Assembly (NCBI GenBank): GCA_903862415.1
Contig: CAIOYD010000068.1
Span: forward strand, 1 to 58,570
Direction: 5' to 3'
Origin: an uncultured Oxalobacteraceae bacterium
GTDB lineage: Bacteria; Pseudomonadota; Gammaproteobacteria; Burkholderiales; Burkholderiaceae_D
DNA: 58,570 nt
A program made the position numbers and the translations under genes. The notes beneath the pieces were generated by a model. It was given only the letters and a program-made list of their open reading frames with translations. It searched no databases and was not told the DNA's origin. Positions 26,358-36,253 of the stretch are shown piece by piece. Each line of letters opens with the position of its first letter. Within the stretch, counting starts at the first letter, position 1.

Positions 26358-27752
26358 TTAATACAACCGCAGAATTTGCGAAGCAATGCTGCTAAAAGCG
26401 GCACAAACACCATTCATATCCGTGGCATGCAGATACATCCCCGTCGGTTGGGCGGCATTATAGGTGTCGGAGGTGGCTGAATTGGCCAGACGCGTGAGTA
26501 TGTTGGCGCCATATTCGATCGCACCATAGCCACAAAAAGTGACTTCATTAGAATTGAGTGCATCGCCGACCCCGACCGTGTAAATCATAATATTTTCGCC
26601 CCGGGCACGATCAGCCACATTCTCAATCATGTTGCGTGCTGCCTTGTTGACGTTACAGCGGGTGTTGAGCAGATTGGTATCGGACGCACTCACCGTATCG
26701 AGCGGACGCTTGCCATTTAACGGCACCGCCGGAGTCCCCAGACCCAACTTGGGTAAGGTCTGAATATATCCTGCCGTGCCAGTCGTGGTGGTATCAAAGG
26801 TACGCAGCAACTGGTCTCTGAGGTCGTTGCGATACAGATTGTTGGCCCGGGTTGTGGCCGGCCCGGCAGTTTCGGAATACAGGTCACCCGCCACTGGCAA
26901 GCCCTTGCTGGGAGTGAAGGTGGCGGAGACGTCGTTCGGCGCGCCATCGCTGAACATAACAATGACACGCAGGCTAGAACGCAAACTTCCCGCCGGAATG
27001 GCATCAATATCTTCCAGCGCTCTGCGCATTCCTTCCGCCTGCGCGGTACTGCCACTGGCGGCCGGTAGGTTATTGATGGCATTAATAACCGTCGTTTTAG
27101 TAAACCCACGGGTCGCGTCCTTATTAATCGGTACATTGAGTTCGGCACCGGAAGCAAAACTGACGAAACCCAGCCGGTCGCCGCCCGGGCCGGCGGTAAA
27201 CTTATTAACGAAACACGTGGTCGCTGCTGTCTTGAGGGTAGGCAATGCACTGGAAGGATTACCAAGCGATCCTGAGGTATCCAGCACCAGCATCACATCC
27301 ACATCACGCTTGACGGTTTTGCCAACCGCCCCCACCACCACCGGACTGGTAATCCCCAGTACCTGAAGAAACGTCACCGGCATAGCCGCCGTGCCTGTTA
27401 CCTTAATGGTCCATTCGCCGAAGTTTGGAGTATTGGGCGTTGCCTCAATAATTGGCGGATTAAGGATCGCACCGAGGTAATCATTCGGGAAGTTGGCATT
27501 GTAAAACTTTAAGGCCGCCGCACTCGCGGCCGTTCCACGTTCAGAATCAGACGCGCCCTGCGACAGCGCCATGGCACCGGCAATCGCTGCCGCATCGACA
27601 GCCGAACTCAGTTTTGCCTTGACCCCGTAGCCGCGCCCCGAATCGATGGCCAGACCAACCATACCAATCAAGGCAACCAGAGAAACGGCAACCACAACTA
27701 CAACCTGACCCTGGCAACGGTTAAGCAGTTTAGTAACGAAAATCGACTTCAT
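26358..27752 (-). CDS. tadG: TadG-like pilus assembly protein with von Willebrand A domain
   Basis: A 464-residue protein with an N-terminal TadE/TadG-type hydrophobic segment (about residues 10-45) and a von Willebrand factor A domain. The metal-ion adhesion site DTSGS is near residue 160 and further MIDAS residues are likely in FSDGAP. Many Cys residues lie in the C-terminal part. TadG is a minor pseudopilin or surface component of Tad/Flp pili; the VWA domain suggests a tip adhesin. Start at 27752 has GGAG seven bases upstream. It is the last gene of the Tad locus, 7 bases after the TadE-like gene. Confidence 0.87.
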   Translation of the reverse strand: MKSIFVTKLLNRCQGQVVVVVAVSLVALIGMVGLAIDSGRGYGVKAKLSSAVDAAAIAGAMALSQGASDSERGTAASAAALKFYNANFPNDYLGAILNPPIIEATPNTPNFGEWTIKVTGTAAMPVTFLQVLGITSPVVVGAVGKTVKRDVDVMLVLDTSGSLGNPSSALPTLKTAATTCFVNKFTAGPGGDRLGFVSFASGAELNVPINKDATRGFTKTTVINAINNLPAASGSTAQAEGMRRALEDIDAIPAGSLRSSLRVIVMFSDGAPNDVSATFTPSKGLPVAGDLYSETAGPATTRANNLYRNDLRDQLLRTFDTTTTGTAGYIQTLPKLGLGTPAVPLNGKRPLDTVSASDTNLLNTRCNVNKAARNMIENVADRARGENIMIYTVGVGDALNSNEVTFCGYGAIEYGANILTRLANSATSDTYNAAQPTGMYLHATDMNGVCAAFSSIASQILRLY

Positions 27753-27794
27753 GATTCTGCTCCGCATCTGTGATGAGTAGTTATTCACCCTGGT

Positions 27795-28343
27795 TCATAG
27801 CATCGTCGCGGAATACAGCGTGATGGGCTGCGTCATGACATATCCCGCTATCGGGGTAAAGTAGTAAATCGATTCAGCCACATGCACCAGGTCACCTGCC
27901 GCCAACGGCACCGACAGGGTAATAATCGGTGCCGGTGAGGTTGGCACGTTGCAGGCACCGCCTGCTCCCCAACTGCCACAATTAAACACGTGACTTCCCA
28001 GCCCGACGTTTCCGGTGGTGTACCGGTATTGACTCTGCACATTGGCACGTCCATCAGCGCGGCCTGTGACGGTGGTGATGTAAATCATGCCATTCGGAGT
28101 CATCTCCATAGGCTGCCCCGTTTGCCCCAGTGCGGTGATAATATCGGTTTGAGTGGCACTGGTGCGTGCAGCAGAATTGGCAGCTTCGCGACTCATTCCT
28201 ACCAGAATATTATTGAACTGCAAGGCACGGCCAAAATCGACCACACCAAGCACCAGGATCAACAAGATTGGCATCAGCAACGCCAGCTCGATCGTGCTCG
28301 TGCCCCTGCAATGAAAGTGCTGATTTCGGCGCATGCTACTCAT
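27795..28343 (-). CDS. TadE-family pseudopilin
   Basis: A 182-residue TadE-like protein. The N-terminal segment GTSTIELALLMPILLILVLG shows the pilin-like Glu followed by a hydrophobic helix, then VDFGRALQFNNILVGMSREA, typical of TadE. The remainder is a small extracytoplasmic domain with two Cys. Such minor pilins are needed for Flp pilus biogenesis. Its start overlaps the upstream TadE-like gene by 4 bases. It could instead be called TadF; the two are hard to tell apart by eye. Confidence 0.85.
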   Translation of the reverse strand: MSSMRRNQHFHCRGTSTIELALLMPILLILVLGVVDFGRALQFNNILVGMSREAANSAARTSATQTDIITALGQTGQPMEMTPNGMIYITTVTGRADGRANVQSQYRYTTGNVGLGSHVFNCGSWGAGGACNVPTSPAPIITLSVPLAAGDLVHVAESIYYFTPIAGYVMTQPITLYSATML

Positions 28344-28753
28344 GTTGGCGGCCCCTCGTTAAGCATCGTGGCACTGACATCAAACGTGTATGCCCCGCCA
28401 GTGAAAAATTGCTGGATCCACGGCGTGAACGGCACGAGTGAGCAATGTACCGTGATGACCATGGTATGCCCGTCCTGACAGACGTTGGAAAACGTCGGGG
28501 TGGCATTCACCGTAGTCCACAGTCCCATCGACTGATCGGTCATTTTATCGATCACCGTTTGTTTGCAATCTGGTGCGGGCGAGATCGTCTGACCGGTGAT
28601 AGCCAGACGGGCACCCTCACGAACCGCATGTTGCATGGTCAGATTGGCCCAGAACAGATAGCCGAAATCCAGAATCGAGACCAGCGCAGTAAAAAATACG
28701 ATCGCTACCAGCGCAAACTCGACAATCGCGGCTCCGATTTGTTGGCGTTTCAT
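28340..28753 (-). CDS. tadE: TadE-family pseudopilin, first copy
   Basis: A 137-residue TadE-type pseudopilin. The N-terminus QIGAAIVEFALVAIVFF carries the conserved Glu after a Gly-Ala processing region, followed by LDFGYLFWANLTMQHAVREG. A short Cys-containing domain follows. It starts 1 base after the tadC stop and overlaps the next pseudopilin gene, so the three are coupled. It is likely processed by the TadV peptidase (inference). Confidence 0.87.
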   Translation of the reverse strand: MKRQQIGAAIVEFALVAIVFFTALVSILDFGYLFWANLTMQHAVREGARLAITGQTISPAPDCKQTVIDKMTDQSMGLWTTVNATPTFSNVCQDGHTMVITVHCSLVPFTPWIQQFFTGGAYTFDVSATMLNEGPPT

Positions 28754-28754
28754 A

Positions 28755-29702
28755 TCAATGCCCTGCCATCGTAGGCAACAATACCCGATAAATATTGATC
28801 ACCGCTGGTCCTAAGAGCACCAGCATCATGGAAGGAAAAATGCAAAAGATTAACGGAAACAGCAGTTTGGTCGGAATTTTTGCACCTGCTTCCTCGGCCC
28901 GTTGTCGACGTTTAGAACGCAACGTATCGGAATGCACACGCAGCGAATCAGCAATGCTGGTACCGAAACGATCAGCCTGAATCAGCATCGCGGCGAGCGC
29001 ATCAATTTCTTCGACTCCAGTACGCAATGCCAGATTGCGCAACGCTCTTTCGCGCGAACTGCCAGCGCGCAATTCCAGCGTCACCAGATGCAACTCTTCA
29101 GCCAGTATTTTGCTTTGAAGCTCGATTTCATCCCCGACTCTGGCCAGAGCGGCATCCAGACCTAGCCCGGCTTCGACACACACTGTCATCAAATCAATGG
29201 CATCAGGAAAGCTCTCAAACACTTCCCGCTGACGATTAATCACCAGCCGTTCAAGAATAATATTGGGAATAAAGTAACCCAGGCCGGCGAGTATGATCAA
29301 GGCAGGCAACATCAGTTGTCCGCCGACCAGAGTGCCCGGGGAGACAGGCAGCAGCAACAGCAACAACCCTGGCAAAGCAAACGTCAGCACGGTTTTGGCG
29401 GCGAAAAACAGCAACGGTGCGCGCGAACTGCGATAGCCAGCGTTCATGAAACGACGCCGCAGTAACGAATCCTCCCAGCCTTCGGTCGGCAGCGACAACT
29501 TAGACAGTGGATGGCTCAGGCGAGTCATGGTCTGCACCCAGGCTGAAGGAATGCCTTCGGTGTCTGGCTTGACACCTCCTGAACCGGTTTCACGCTCCAG
29601 ACGGCCACGCAAAACGTTCGGAACCAATTGCACACAAACCATCATGGCAGAGGCAAACACTGCCACGAAGACAACCAGAAAAAACAGCTGCAGGGTATCC
29701 AT
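28755..29702 (-). CDS. tadC: TadC, Tad pilus inner-membrane platform protein
   Basis: A 315-residue GspF-type membrane protein with hydrophobic helices at residues 1-20, 95-145 and near the C-terminus. The cytoplasmic domain holds DAIDLMTVCVEAGLGLDAAL and LIQADRFGTSIADSLRVHSD, diagnostic of TadB/TadC. Together with TadB it forms the platform that TadA acts on. Met at 29702 is preferred because GGAGAGGA lies upstream; an upstream start at 29723 is possible. It sits 9-30 bases after tadB. Confidence 0.92.
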   Translation of the reverse strand: MDTLQLFFLVVFVAVFASAMMVCVQLVPNVLRGRLERETGSGGVKPDTEGIPSAWVQTMTRLSHPLSKLSLPTEGWEDSLLRRRFMNAGYRSSRAPLLFFAAKTVLTFALPGLLLLLLPVSPGTLVGGQLMLPALIILAGLGYFIPNIILERLVINRQREVFESFPDAIDLMTVCVEAGLGLDAALARVGDEIELQSKILAEELHLVTLELRAGSSRERALRNLALRTGVEEIDALAAMLIQADRFGTSIADSLRVHSDTLRSKRRQRAEEAGAKIPTKLLFPLIFCIFPSMMLVLLGPAVINIYRVLLPTMAGH

Positions 29703-29732
29703 AATCATCCTCTCCGTTTCCACCTATCCTAC

Positions 29733-30704
29733 TCAAACATGAATTTTGATCAGTCGACGCATCCAGAGTATGCCAAAAACCATCATGCCAGCGACAATCC
29801 AGAGCATCTTGATGCCAACCGGATCCAACCAAATCACCTTGAGGAACGTGGGATTCACCAGACTTAACACCCCTGCCAAACCAAACGGCAGCAGTGTCAG
29901 AATGATCGCGGAAAGTTTACCTTCTGCGCTCAAGACCCGGATGGCGCCAAACATTTTCAGACGGGCCCGGATTAAGCCGGCGATATTGCTCAGCAACTCG
30001 GCCAGATTACCGCCGGTTTCGCGCTGGATCAGCACGGCGACCACAAAATAATGTACGTCGGCACTCGGCAGCCGGGAAGCCAGATTCAGCAGTGCATTTT
30101 TCACTGGAATACCAAAATTGATTTCCTCAAAGGCTGCCTTGAATTCACCCGCTATCGGTTGCGGCATTTCTTCTCCGATCATCTGCAACGCACTCGGAAA
30201 AGAATGACCGGCACGCATGGCTCGCGCCATCAGATCGAGACCATCAGGCAACTGCCCTTCTATCGTAGTCATTCTCTTGTTTCTGGCCCGCTGTACATAT
30301 AGCGCTGGCAGCAAGATGCCGATCACGGCTGCAATCAGCTGACCGAGCCACGGCAGACCAAGCACTTCAGCAACCAGCCACGCTCCCGCACCGAACGCAA
30401 GCATCAAACCAAGCACTGCCGCCAGATTGGCGTGCACACCGGACTGCAACAAAATACGGTCAAACATGGCTACGTGCGGAATACGCTCGAGCAGACGCGC
30501 CACAGCCGGATAATTAGCCAGCAGGCGTTTTTTCGCCAGACTGATCTCGGCGCTATCGCCGCTACCGGCAAAAGTCTTGAGACGATGGGAGATACGTCGC
30601 GCCTCCGGACCCCGGTGCGTATTCCAGAACAGATAGCTTCCTTCAATAAAAAGCACCGTAGCGAAGAAGCCGACGATTGCAAACCAGTAAGAGATGGTAT
30701 TCAT
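29733..30704 (-). CDS. tadB: TadB, Tad pilus inner-membrane platform protein
   Basis: A 323-residue GspF-like protein with an N-terminal helix, two central helices (about 105-150), a cytoplasmic domain with LPDGLDLMARAMRAGHSFPSAL and LIQRETGGNLAELLSNIA, and C-terminal helices. It is the partner of TadC in the Tad secretion machine. The gene begins 9 bases after tadA ends, in conserved tadABC order. No strong ribosome site is seen; translation may be coupled. Confidence 0.93.
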   Translation of the reverse strand: MNTISYWFAIVGFFATVLFIEGSYLFWNTHRGPEARRISHRLKTFAGSGDSAEISLAKKRLLANYPAVARLLERIPHVAMFDRILLQSGVHANLAAVLGLMLAFGAGAWLVAEVLGLPWLGQLIAAVIGILLPALYVQRARNKRMTTIEGQLPDGLDLMARAMRAGHSFPSALQMIGEEMPQPIAGEFKAAFEEINFGIPVKNALLNLASRLPSADVHYFVVAVLIQRETGGNLAELLSNIAGLIRARLKMFGAIRVLSAEGKLSAIILTLLPFGLAGVLSLVNPTFLKVIWLDPVGIKMLWIVAGMMVFGILWMRRLIKIHV

Positions 30705-30713
30705 AGCAGCGTG

Positions 30714-32072
30714 TTATTCATAAATACGGGTTGGGTCGAATAACTCATCACCGACCTCGATGCCACGAACGAGCAGACGTTCAACAAATTTAGGACGAAT
30801 TCCGGTGGCACGGAATTGACCAAGTACATTACCCTCAGGATCGATGCCGCTCTGGGTGAAAGTAAAAATATCCTGAGTAGACACCATCTCACCTTCCATC
30901 CCAGTGATTTCCTGGATGCTCACCACCTTGCGCTTGCCATCGCTCATACGGGCAATCTGCACCAGCACCGTCAAGGCTGAACTGATTTGCTGGCGCACAA
31001 TTTTGGTCGGCATCGGCAAACCGCCCATACCTATCATGTTTTCCAACCTGATCAGCGCATCACGGGGACTATTCGCATGTACCGTTGTCATCGAACCTTC
31101 ATGACCGGTATTCATAGCCTGCAGCATATCGAGCACTTCAGGTCCGCGCACTTCGCCCAGAATAATCCGGTCCGGCCGCATACGCAGCGAATTACGTACC
31201 AGCGCCCGTTGGGTCACCTCCCCTTTACCCTCGATATTCGATGGCCTGGTTTCAAGTCGGACGACATGCGGCTGTTGCAGTTGCAACTCGGCGGCATCTT
31301 CAATCGTAACGATACGTTCGTCATGCGAAATATAGGCCGAGAGCGCATTGAGTAAGGTCGTCTTACCGCTGCCAGTACCGCCGGAAATCAACATATTGAC
31401 CTTGGCATGCACCAAGCCAGAAAGCACGGTCGCCATGGCCGGTGTCAGACTTTTATTGGCGATCAGATCACTCATTTTTAATGGCACCACCGCAAACCGC
31501 CGGATCGACAACACCGGACCATCGATGGCCAGCGGAGGAATAATGGCATTGACACGCGAACCATCCGGCAAACGTGCATCGACCATCGGGCTCGATTCAT
31601 CGATGCGCCGACCAATGCCAGAAACAATCTTGTCGATAATTTTCAGCACATGCGCATCATTTTCGAAGCGCACATTAGTCGCTTCAAGTTTGCCATGCCG
31701 CTCCACATACACACTGCGACTGGAGTTGACCAGAATATCTGATATGCTCGGATCGGCCAGCAGCGGCTCCAGCGGCCCCAATCCCAACACCTCCTGCTGA
31801 ATATCACTGACCAGACTGGCACGCTCGGCCTGATTAATCGCCAGTGATTCTTCGTTGAGTAAACGTTCGACCAAACTTTTCAATTCTTCGCGCAACCGTT
31901 CTGGCGCCATGGTTTCCATCACAGCCAGATCGACGCGATCGAGCAGGCGTAAATGAATGCGCGATTTGAGGGTCTGATAACCCTCATTGGCAGTAAAGCC
32001 GCCAGTAATAGGGATAACCGGCGCCGTGCTGGTATCACGTTCGATATCGTTAAGTCTGGTACGCAGTGACAT
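30714..32072 (-). CDS. tadA: TadA/CpaF secretion ATPase
   Basis: A 452-residue type II/IV secretion ATPase that powers Flp pilus assembly. Walker [10 protein letters not shown] is at residues 231-239, with the His-box region around [20 protein letters not shown], the Asp box EDAAELQL and Walker [10 protein letters not shown]. An N-terminal three-helix region typical of CpaF precedes it. AAGGAAAC lies upstream of the start. It works with TadB and TadC on the cytoplasmic face of the inner membrane. Confidence 0.95.
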   Translation of the reverse strand: MSLRTRLNDIERDTSTAPVIPITGGFTANEGYQTLKSRIHLRLLDRVDLAVMETMAPERLREELKSLVERLLNEESLAINQAERASLVSDIQQEVLGLGPLEPLLADPSISDILVNSSRSVYVERHGKLEATNVRFENDAHVLKIIDKIVSGIGRRIDESSPMVDARLPDGSRVNAIIPPLAIDGPVLSIRRFAVVPLKMSDLIANKSLTPAMATVLSGLVHAKVNMLISGGTGSGKTTLLNALSAYISHDERIVTIEDAAELQLQQPHVVRLETRPSNIEGKGEVTQRALVRNSLRMRPDRIILGEVRGPEVLDMLQAMNTGHEGSMTTVHANSPRDALIRLENMIGMGGLPMPTKIVRQQISSALTVLVQIARMSDGKRKVVSIQEITGMEGEMVSTQDIFTFTQSGIDPEGNVLGQFRATGIRPKFVERLLVRGIEVGDELFDPTRIYE

Positions 32073-32105
32073 GATAGTTTCCTTGTTTTTTTCCCAGTGA
32101 TCTTC

Positions 32106-33275
32106 TTACACCATTCCAAACAACTGCCCCAGCCAACCGCTGCGGCGCGCCGCTGTTGCCGGAAAAAGCTGGCGGGCAAGCAGACGCAGACTCATTGAGA
32201 CCGTATTTTTCTTGTCGAGCATGACTATCGGAACACCCTGATTGACCGAAGCGGAGACAGCCTTAAAACTGTTCGCCACGGCCAACATAACTTTAAGCCC
32301 AAGCGTGCGTTCGACGTCGGCAAGACCAATATCGTCGTTATGTTCGAGCCGGTTGACGATCACGCCTAATTTGTCGTCGCTATAGCCGAGTGATTTTAAT
32401 GCCCCGATGAGGCGCTTGGCATCGCGAATAAACGGCAGCGTCAATTGCAACACGGGAAAAATGCGATCCGCCAGATCAAGAGCGCGCAGCACCACCGGGC
32501 CAAGGTCACGGCTGACATCGAGAATCACAAAATCATATTCGGCCGCGGCGAGCTTAATAATCGCTTCCACCTGTTCAGGCCGGATAGCCACCGCGCGCTC
32601 AATACTGTCCGGCGCCGCAAGAATACTGAAGTTATGCACCACATGAATCATGCTGGCATCGAGCAACGACGCATCGAGACGCGTCATATCACCGCACACA
32701 TCGGCCAGATTCATCTGTGGCAACTGATCAGAGACAAACAGCGAGGCATCGCCAAAATTCAAATTCAAATCCAGCAACACCACCCGCTGTTTTTCTTCGG
32801 TTGCCAGAAGATAGGCAAAATTGGCCGCCAGAAAAGTCGCCCCGCTGCCGCCCTTGCAGGGAATGAACGCCATAATCTTTCCCGGCTGTACCTGCGGCGA
32901 TGCCTCTCCCAGAGTAGATGCTATCCGGCCCAGCGACGCGTCCAGTGCCGCCGCATCCGGTGGGGATGGCAACACATCACGCACGCCGGCACGCATCGCT
33001 GCCATGAGCAACTCCGACGAAGGCGCGCTACACACCAACACACAAGCCACGCCGGGATGACAGGCCATGGCGGTTTCGAGCCCGCCAAGTTGCGCAGCAA
33101 CGTCTATAAGACCGTCGATGATCAACAAATCCGGCTTGGTTTGATCCATCGCCACACTGAGATCATTCATCCCGCCCAGATACAGTGCGACACTTCTGCC
33201 TGCCGGAACTTTCAGGAGCATCTGTTCGATGATCTCCATGCGGGGCTGGTCGCTTGAGATAATGGTAATTTTCAT
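32106..33275 (-). CDS. tadZ: TadZ/CpaE localisation ATPase
   Basis: A 389-residue TadZ-type protein with an N-terminal receiver-like domain (lacking a clear phospho-Asp environment; LLIDGLID) and a C-terminal MinD/ParA-like ATPase domain with the deviant Walker A PCKGGSGATFLA and LLDLNLNFGDA. TadZ marks the pole or site for Tad pilus assembly. ATG at 33275 is chosen over a TTG at 33299. It is placed before tadA as in most tad loci. Confidence 0.9.
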   Translation of the reverse strand: MKITIISSDQPRMEIIEQMLLKVPAGRSVALYLGGMNDLSVAMDQTKPDLLIIDGLIDVAAQLGGLETAMACHPGVACVLVCSAPSSELLMAAMRAGVRDVLPSPPDAAALDASLGRIASTLGEASPQVQPGKIMAFIPCKGGSGATFLAANFAYLLATEEKQRVVLLDLNLNFGDASLFVSDQLPQMNLADVCGDMTRLDASLLDASMIHVVHNFSILAAPDSIERAVAIRPEQVEAIIKLAAAEYDFVILDVSRDLGPVVLRALDLADRIFPVLQLTLPFIRDAKRLIGALKSLGYSDDKLGVIVNRLEHNDDIGLADVERTLGLKVMLAVANSFKAVSASVNQGVPIVMLDKKNTVSMSLRLLARQLFPATAARRSGWLGQLFGMV

Positions 33276-33312
33276 GTCACTATGTCCAAATTGGACCAAA
33301 AAGTAGCCTCAT

Positions 33313-33597
33313 TCAAGGCGAAGAACCCGCAGCGCCAACGCCAATGGCGAATACATTCACCGCTGGCGGTGGCGTCTGGAAGGACTTGAGATAGCGCTCC
33401 ACCACCGCATGAGCTGCAGCGGCTTCAAACGCTGCCGGTGGTGGAGCGCGCAGTCCAGCTTGCGGGTCTAGCGACTGAAGCACACACCCCTGAGTCAGAG
33501 CCTGACCGTAGTGTGCATCCAGATTGGGCGTCGGTGCGACGCAACCGGCCAAGGTGGCCATGGCCACACCGGATATGACGAAGACAGTGATTCTCAT
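33313..33597 (-). CDS. Small lipoprotein in the Tad locus
   Basis: A 94-residue putative lipoprotein: hydrophobic signal followed by the lipobox LAGC, then a short Ala/Pro-rich body. AGGAG precedes the ATG at 33597. An upstream frame from 33618 overlaps the secretin stop. It sits between the secretin and tadZ genes, where other Tad loci may have rcpB or a CpaD lipoprotein. It is too short for CpaD, so it may be a pilotin-like partner of the secretin (inference). Confidence 0.75.
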   Translation of the reverse strand: MRITVFVISGVAMATLAGCVAPTPNLDAHYGQALTQGCVLQSLDPQAGLRAPPPAAFEAAAAHAVVERYLKSFQTPPPAVNVFAIGVGAAGSSP

Positions 33598-33614
33598 AAT
33601 GCTTCTCCTCGACT

Positions 33615-35327
33615 TCATTTCGTTTCGATTCCGCCGGCCGCAGTAGCCGGATTCGGTGTGGCAATCTGTGCATTCGATGGTTTGACCTTATCAGCTGCTA
33701 CCGCATCCCCTTCCATCTTGCCGTGCAAGAACAGGTCGGAGCGCGACGGTTCGACGAAGTGATCGGTCGGCAACACGTAATCAGGTGGCAGAGCCTTAGC
33801 AATGTGCGGCGTGATCAGGAACACCAATTCGGATTTATCGGACTGGAATTCAGAACTGCGGAACAGCGCACCGATGATAGGCAATTCACCCAGAATCGGG
33901 AAAGCATTGATATTTTGGGTAACATTATTCTTGATCAGTCCACCGATAATGAAGCTCTGACCGTCATATAACTGTACCGTGGTCGTGGCCCGACGGGTGG
34001 TAATGAGCGGCAATATCGAGGTAGTTCCGGTTGAAGAAGCCGTCACCGAGACACCTTGAGAAGCCAATTCTGACACCTCGGGTGATACCCGCAAATTGAT
34101 GCGCCCATGATCGAGTACGGTAGGAGTAAAACGCAAACCAACACCGAAATCTTCTTCCTGCAAAGTGATGGTTGATGAACCATTCGAGTTCTGCACAATA
34201 GGAATGAAAATCTTGCCACCGGAAAGAAAGCTACCTTCATGCCCACTCAGGGCCACTACGGTCGGTTCGGCCAGAATTTTCACCAGGCCATTATTGTGCT
34301 TGGCGTCGATGCCCAAATTGGTGACACCTTTACCGGGCACCGTGCCGTAATTGGTGGTATACACCGGACGGTTATTGGCATCGTAGGTCACGGTGACGTT
34401 ACCACCCGTACCCACAGCGCTCGGGACAGTACCGCCCACCACCGCACCGACCGAACTCAGCGGCACCCCCCCAGGGCCAGTACCGCTAATCTGTCCGATG
34501 GCGGCCGACGCACCACCGAAAATCCCGGACAGGAAGCGCAGCGAAGAACCATTGGCAGAAACAAAGGCGCGGGAAAAATCCACCCCTAAACTATCGAGCA
34601 ACGTTTTCGATACCTCGGCGACCTTCACCTCCAGCATCACTTGTTGCGGCGCGGCGACAGTCAGCATGTTAACAATACCAGGCACCTTGGCCGCACCTGT
34701 ATTCACATCGGTGGCGGCAGTACCTGCCAGCGTGAGCGCCGGAGCACCGGCAACACCAACATTATGCGGTTTGATGGTATGCAGATAAGCCTGCGCCAGC
34801 GTGACCACCGCATCCGCCCCGACAGAATCGGACACACTGCCGGAGAGCACCAGCATATCGCCGGCAGCACTGATTTGTACATCTTTCTCATCTGGAAACA
34901 ACTGAGCGAATTTTTCCTTAAAGGCACTGGTGTCGATCGCGACCACCACATCCATCAAGGTGCAATTCCCATTTTTATCCTGCAACACCATGTTGGTGGT
35001 ACCGGTGGCCATACCCAACAGATACAGCACATTGTCGCTGAGCATGCGCGCCTGGACAATATCATCATTACCGAGCGTGCGACGCACAATCGCTACAGGC
35101 AATTTGATTATCGACGACTTACCGATAGTCACATAGACTGGCGCAGGGGCAGCGACGGCATTGGAGCAGGCTGGTACGGCCGTATGCCCGGCATTCGTAT
35201 CCAGCGCAGCAGCACTGCCGGATGACAACATAAGAGTGATGCAGACGGCGATCATGGCCGGGTGCAGAAGTCGGCCGCAAGGCACATGAGTGCCGGAGTG
35301 CTTGCCATAGTGGTTGCTCAGGTTCAT
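33615..35327 (-). CDS. rcpA: RcpA/CpaC outer-membrane secretin
   Basis: A 570-residue secretin forming the outer-membrane pore of the Tad pilus. After a signal peptide there is a pilus-type N-terminal domain (SSIIKLPVAIVRRTLGNDD and NMVLQDKNG), a BON-like region (about 140-195) and the secretin core, ending in PILGELPIIGALFRSSEF and ELVFLITPHI. A Gly-rich stretch (about 275-330) is inserted in the middle and probably extends a loop. GGGAGAA lies before the start. The stop overlaps the upstream extension of the lipoprotein frame. Confidence 0.94.
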   Translation of the reverse strand: MNLSNHYGKHSGTHVPCGRLLHPAMIAVCITLMLSSGSAAALDTNAGHTAVPACSNAVAAPAPVYVTIGKSSIIKLPVAIVRRTLGNDDIVQARMLSDNVLYLLGMATGTTNMVLQDKNGNCTLMDVVVAIDTSAFKEKFAQLFPDEKDVQISAAGDMLVLSGSVSDSVGADAVVTLAQAYLHTIKPHNVGVAGAPALTLAGTAATDVNTGAAKVPGIVNMLTVAAPQQVMLEVKVAEVSKTLLDSLGVDFSRAFVSANGSSLRFLSGIFGGASAAIGQISGTGPGGVPLSSVGAVVGGTVPSAVGTGGNVTVTYDANNRPVYTTNYGTVPGKGVTNLGIDAKHNNGLVKILAEPTVVALSGHEGSFLSGGKIFIPIVQNSNGSSTITLQEEDFGVGLRFTPTVLDHGRINLRVSPEVSELASQGVSVTASSTGTTSILPLITTRRATTTVQLYDGQSFIIGGLIKNNVTQNINAFPILGELPIIGALFRSSEFQSDKSELVFLITPHIAKALPPDYVLPTDHFVEPSRSDLFLHGKMEGDAVAADKVKPSNAQIATPNPATAAGGIETK

Positions 35328-35359
35328 TTGTTATTCTCCCTAAATCAAGGTTCATGCGC

Positions 35360-36214
35360 TTAAAAGCATTCACGGGTCCGTTGAACACCGCTGATCACAT
35401 CGACGCAATTCTGCGGCGCAACTACCGGCGCACGGGGCGCGACCACCTTGGCAGCAACAACCGGTACAACTATCTTGGCTGGATGAAGTTGAAGCAGCGA
35501 ATCTTTGGTCGCACCAACGGTGACGACGGCAACCGGGTCAATTTGATTACGCAAGACCAGCGACAACGTACCGACACTGCGGGCCAGATCCAATTTTTCC
35601 GCTTCCTCCGGTGTAGCTTCAAGCGTCACCGCATTGACCACCTTGGGTTTGGTTTCATCATCACGCCCAGCTTCCTGAGCCACGGCCAGCACCAACATGC
35701 GTTCAAGCACAATTTTCGAAATACTGCGCTCCTTCTCGCCCGACTTGATGCCATCGTCCTGGGTATTGACGACCACATCGACAAAATTCCCCGGCAGCGC
35801 AAAACCAGCCACGCCAACCACATCATTCACACGCACGGTAATGGCACGCTTGCCGGCGGCAATGACTGCAGACAAACCACCATGAGTACCGAGCGGCGCC
35901 AGTTTCGATTCCAGCACCGGTTCGCCGCGCTGAATGCTGGTGCGGATGACGCGTGGTTCGAGTGATTGTGGATCCTTGAGCAAGGCAGCAGGTGTGGCGA
36001 ACGAGCCATCCGGCATACTTTCTTTTGGCCATTGAACCGCCTGAATGGACTCAGGTGCCAGACGCGAACCCAGATCCATATTGCGCGTGGCAACGACCAC
36101 GGTGTTGGTTTCGACGTGGGATTTTTGTTCCACCATACGCCAAGCCAAAAATACGGCGGCAATCCCCAACACCACGGAGATTCCGATCATTCCAAAAGCT
36201 CTGGCATTTCTCAT
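35360..36214 (-). CDS. rcpC: RcpC/CpaB pilus assembly protein
   Basis: A 284-residue protein with one N-terminal membrane helix (8-26) and a SAF domain (about 45-110, then RAITVRVNDVVGVAGFALPG and VDVVVNTQDD). CpaB/RcpC proteins are periplasmic and aid secretin function or localisation. GGAGAA is upstream of the start. It lies between tadV and the secretin gene in the usual order. Confidence 0.92.
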   Translation of the reverse strand: MRNARAFGMIGISVVLGIAAVFLAWRMVEQKSHVETNTVVVATRNMDLGSRLAPESIQAVQWPKESMPDGSFATPAALLKDPQSLEPRVIRTSIQRGEPVLESKLAPLGTHGGLSAVIAAGKRAITVRVNDVVGVAGFALPGNFVDVVVNTQDDGIKSGEKERSISKIVLERMLVLAVAQEAGRDDETKPKVVNAVTLEATPEEAEKLDLARSVGTLSLVLRNQIDPVAVVTVGATKDSLLQLHPAKIVVPVVAAKVVAPRAPVVAPQNCVDVISGVQRTRECF

Positions 36215-36253
36215 TGCAATTCTCCAGATGTTGATAAAACTTCTGATGCCGAT